The notes beneath the pieces were generated by a model. The model saw only the letters and a list, made by a program, of their open reading frames with translations. It ran no database searches and had not been told where the DNA came from. The position numbers were made by a program, and so were the translations under genes. Source: Desulfobaculum xiamenense (lineage in GTDB: Bacteria; Desulfobacterota; Desulfovibrionia; Desulfovibrionales; Desulfovibrionaceae). Taken from it: a stretch of DNA of 64,000 nt. Shown here piece by piece: positions 61,785 to 64,000 of this stretch; positions within the stretch are counted from its first letter, which is position 1; each line of letters starts with the position of its first letter. The DNA is taken from assembly GCF_011927665.1 (NCBI RefSeq), contig NZ_JAATJA010000001.1:1593019-1657018 (forward strand), written 5' to 3'.

Positions 61785-62897
61785 ATGGCACAATTCGAAC
61801 TGAAACCGATGGCAGACATCGCCGCCCCCCGTCCCGAAAGCGAACCATGCGCGTGCGCGGGGCAGGGAGCAACGCCCGTGCGCCGCTCCCCCCTCGCCCA
61901 TTACGGGCTGCTTCCCGTCTGGCTCGCCCTATGGGGCACGATCTACGCATGGCTGCCCGACGCGGCGGACTTCGCGGCGTTCGACCTGTTCGGCCTGACG
62001 CCGGGGACCCACTTCGGCGAGGCCGTGCGCTTCTTTTTCTACGACACGCCGAAGGTGCTCATGCTGCTCACGCTGGTCGTCTTCGCGGTAGGCATCGTGC
62101 GCAGCTTCTTCACTCCGGCGCTCACGCGCAGGCTTCTCTCCGGGCGCGGTGAATTCATCGGCAACATCCTCGCGGCCTGTCTCGGCATCGTCACGCCGTT
62201 CTGCTCGTGCTCGGCCGTTCCGCTGTTCATCGGCTTCGTCACGGCAGGCATTCCGCTCGGCGTCACGCTGTCGTTCCTCATCTCCGCGCCCATGGTCAAC
62301 GAGATCGCCGTGGTCATGCTCTATGGCCTATTCGGCTGGCGCGTGGCCGCGCTCTATCTCGTAACGGGACTTGCCGTGGCCATTGTGGCGGGCTGGGTGA
62401 TCGGCAGGCTCGGCATGGAGAACCACATCGAGGACTGGGTGCGGCTGGCGACGACCGAGAATGGCGCACAGAAGGCTCTGGGCAGGCAGGACCGCATGGA
62501 CAAGGGGCTGGAGGCCGTGCGCGACATCGTCTCCCGCGTGTGGCCCTACGTTCTCGCGGGCATCGCCGTCGGCGCGGGCATCCATGGCTACGTGCCGGAA
62601 GGATTCATGGCTTCGTTCATGGGCAAGAGCGCGTGGTGGTCCGTCCCCGCCGCCGTGGCCCTCGGCATCCCCCTCTACACCAACGCCGCGGGCATCATCC
62701 CCATCGCCTCGGCGCTGTTCGCCAAGGGCGCGGCACTCGGCACGGTGCTCGCGTTCATGATGAGCGTCATCGCCCTGTCCCTGCCGGAAATCGTCATCCT
62801 GCGCAGGGTGCTCAAGCCCCGCCTCATCGGCGTCTTCGTGGGCGTCGTGGGCTGCGGCATTCTGCTGGTGGGCTATCTCTTCAACATGGTGCTCTAG
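61785..62897 (+). CDS. arsP: ArsP-type permease, putative organoarsenical or metalloid exporter
   Basis: A 370-residue membrane protein of the PF03773 permease family with about eight helices. It has the signature CSCSAVPLFIGF in the first half and GIPLYTNAAGIIPI in the second, and a cytoplasmic loop of about 60 residues between them. An N-terminal Cys pair (EPCACAG) precedes the first helix and might bind the metalloid. With arsR it forms a two-gene operon, which favours arsenical efflux. No other ars genes adjoin; arsC lies 40 kb away. Confidence 0.82.
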   Translation: MAQFELKPMADIAAPRPESEPCACAGQGATPVRRSPLAHYGLLPVWLALWGTIYAWLPDAADFAAFDLFGLTPGTHFGEAVRFFFYDTPKVLMLLTLVVFAVGIVRSFFTPALTRRLLSGRGEFIGNILAACLGIVTPFCSCSAVPLFIGFVTAGIPLGVTLSFLISAPMVNEIAVVMLYGLFGWRVAALYLVTGLAVAIVAGWVIGRLGMENHIEDWVRLATTENGAQKALGRQDRMDKGLEAVRDIVSRVWPYVLAGIAVGAGIHGYVPEGFMASFMGKSAWWSVPAAVALGIPLYTNAAGIIPIASALFAKGAALGTVLAFMMSVIALSLPEIVILRRVLKPRLIGVFVGVVGCGILLVGYLFNMVL

Positions 62898-62922
62898 CTC
62901 CATCGCTCCCTCACGACAACGA

Positions 62923-62962
62923 AACGGCCCGCCGCTCTCCAAAGGGAGAACGGCGGGCCGTT
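62923..62962. terminator. Bidirectional terminator after arsP
   Basis: A perfect 12-bp outer stem (62923-62934 with 62951-62962) with an inner stem TCTCC/GGAGA. It lies between convergent arsP and the receiver-TPR gene. Confidence 0.75.
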
Positions 62963-62994
62963 CGCGTCATGAAAGTCCGACGAAACGCGACGGG

Positions 62995-64000
62995 TCACAC
63001 GTCCTTGATGGTCTGCGACACCTCCGACGCCGGACGCCGCACGGCGACGCCGCGCCACGGCGTGCCGAGCAGTTCCTGATGAAACTTGAGCGCCTCCGGA
63101 AAATCGCTGTTGCACTGCAACGCATCGATAAGCTCCGTCGTGGCCTTCTCCCGGTCGCCCATGTAGTGGAAGGCTTTGGCGAGGTTGTAGTGGACGTTCT
63201 CGTCGTCCGGCGTCAATTCGAGCGCCCGCTTGTAGGCATGCACCGCACCGGGATAGTCACCGTTGCGCCGCAGCCGCACGCCCAGTGTGTTGTACGGATT
63301 GGGGGCGCGCACGTCGTGCTTGAGAATCTCGATGAAGAGGGTCTTGGCCTCCTCCATCCTGTCGAACTGCGCATGGACCTCAGCGGCCTTCTGCATGTAG
63401 TTCTTGTACTTCTCGGAATCGCCCTTGCCCATGTAGGCCTGCGCGAGACCATGATAGGCCTCGGCGAAGAGGTCATTGATCTTGAGGGCCTTGTTGAAGG
63501 AGACGATGGCCTTGCCGAACTTCTGCCGAAAAAGATAGTCGCAGCCCATGTCGTAGTACTTCTGGGCCTCGTCCTGCAGGGTAAGTATTTCCTCGAATTC
63601 CTCGATGGCGTCGTCGAAGTCGCCCTGCGCCACCATATCCTGCGCGGCCTTGAGCTGCTCCACCTCGATCTCGCTGAAGCGTTGAAGCTGCTGGGCCATG
63701 ACGATGTGTCGCTGGAACGTCTCGAAGGAATAGGGCCGCAGCACATAGCCCGTACAGCCCGAGGAAATGGCGTCGAGCACGGCGTTCTTGGCGTTCTCCG
63801 TGGTGACCATCATCACCGGGGTGGTCCGGAAGCGTGGGATCTGGCGCAGGATGCGAATGAAGTGCGTGCCGTCCATGTCCGCCAGGCGGGTGTCGCAGAT
63901 AACGATGTCCACGTCCTCGCCGCCGAGCACGGCAAGCGCCTCCTCACCGGACGAAAAGGTAAGCACGCGCCCAGGGCGGAACTTCTGCATGGTCAGCTTG
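62995..64000 (-). CDS. Receiver-TPR protein (5' end beyond the window)
   Basis: At least 334 residues; the frame stays open to the window edge and lacks the first receiver strand, so the N-terminus is cut off. The receiver keeps the phospho-acceptor (VICDTRLADMDG), Thr (MVTTEN) and a switch position that reads Arg-Pro (VLRPYS) instead of Lys-Pro. Then come at least five TPR units (about 120-310: FDDAIEEFEEILTLQDE, FGKAIVSFNKALKINDL, GVRLRRNGDYPGAVHAYKR). The repeats are related to those at 24716-25513. It probably converts a phosphorylation signal into protein contacts. Confidence 0.85.
   Translation of the reverse strand, partial: KLTMQKFRPGRVLTFSSGEEALAVLGGEDVDIVICDTRLADMDGTHFIRILRQIPRFRTTPVMMVTTENAKNAVLDAISSGCTGYVLRPYSFETFQRHIVMAQQLQRFSEIEVEQLKAAQDMVAQGDFDDAIEEFEEILTLQDEAQKYYDMGCDYLFRQKFGKAIVSFNKALKINDLFAEAYHGLAQAYMGKGDSEKYKNYMQKAAEVHAQFDRMEEAKTLFIEILKHDVRAPNPYNTLGVRLRRNGDYPGAVHAYKRALELTPDDENVHYNLAKAFHYMGDREKATTELIDALQCNSDFPEALKFHQELLGTPWRGVAVRRPASEVSQTIKDV

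Overview
The window looks like a chromosomal segment of a high-GC, Gram-negative, free-living deltaproteobacterium of the Desulfovibrionaceae type (Desulfobacterota). The clearest clue is a small periplasmic cytochrome closely resembling Desulfovibrio vulgaris cytochrome c553. It heads a cytochrome oxidase operon. The dense set of signalling genes (stand-alone receivers, sensor kinases, diguanylate cyclases, three large chemoreceptors) also fits that family. I see no rRNA, tRNA, CRISPR array, insertion sequence or phage gene. The taxonomic call is inference from protein resemblance, not from a marker gene.

Layout. Positions 186-2022 hold an amidohydrolase and an AEC transporter, convergent on a terminator. 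Positions 2317-11553 (minus strand) are a signalling island. Three small receiver genes (two degenerate, one canonical) lie beside an apparent seven-gene operon. In transcription order this encodes a TetR repressor, a SulP/STAS anion transporter with a large insertion, a cytidylate-kinase-like/BON/receiver fusion, a dCache histidine kinase, a receiver, a degenerate kinase that may be a ChpT-like phosphotransferase, and another receiver. Two palindromes in front of the TetR gene look like its operators. Positions 12141-15092 carry an M48 metalloprotease lipoprotein with repeats, an EamA exporter and two zinc-ribbon proteins. Positions 15130-20983 (minus) carry a diguanylate cyclase with two solute-binding domains and receiver proteins with HDOD and degenerate HD-GYP outputs. 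Positions 21130-27288 hold mntP, an arsenate reductase, an HD protein, a thioredoxin-like protein, a TPR protein, small unknown genes and flgM, with a sigma-28-type promoter just upstream.

Positions 27376-30716 encode a large sensor kinase with its receiver. Positions 31052-35709 (plus) encode an EF-G-like GTPase, an acyltransferase and RNase J. Positions 35796-42100 (minus) form the cytochrome oxidase operon: cytochrome c553, Sco, subunits I, III, IV and a subunit II with two added cytochrome c domains, heme farnesyltransferase and a membrane protein. Positions 42283-49712 hold three tandem chemoreceptor genes, two of them collinear without net gaps. Positions 49905-52569 are a phage-shock locus: pspABC under a sigma-54 promoter, facing pspF. 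Positions 52659-56190 are an lrp-putA unit for proline catabolism. The rest holds an unknown secreted protein, a tiny secreted protein, a five-PAS diguanylate cyclase, an arsR-arsP pair and the 3' part of a receiver-TPR gene cut by the window edge.

Functionally the region mixes respiration with oxygen, envelope stress, metal and arsenic handling, and a large amount of environmental sensing that feeds phosphotransfer and cyclic-di-GMP outputs.
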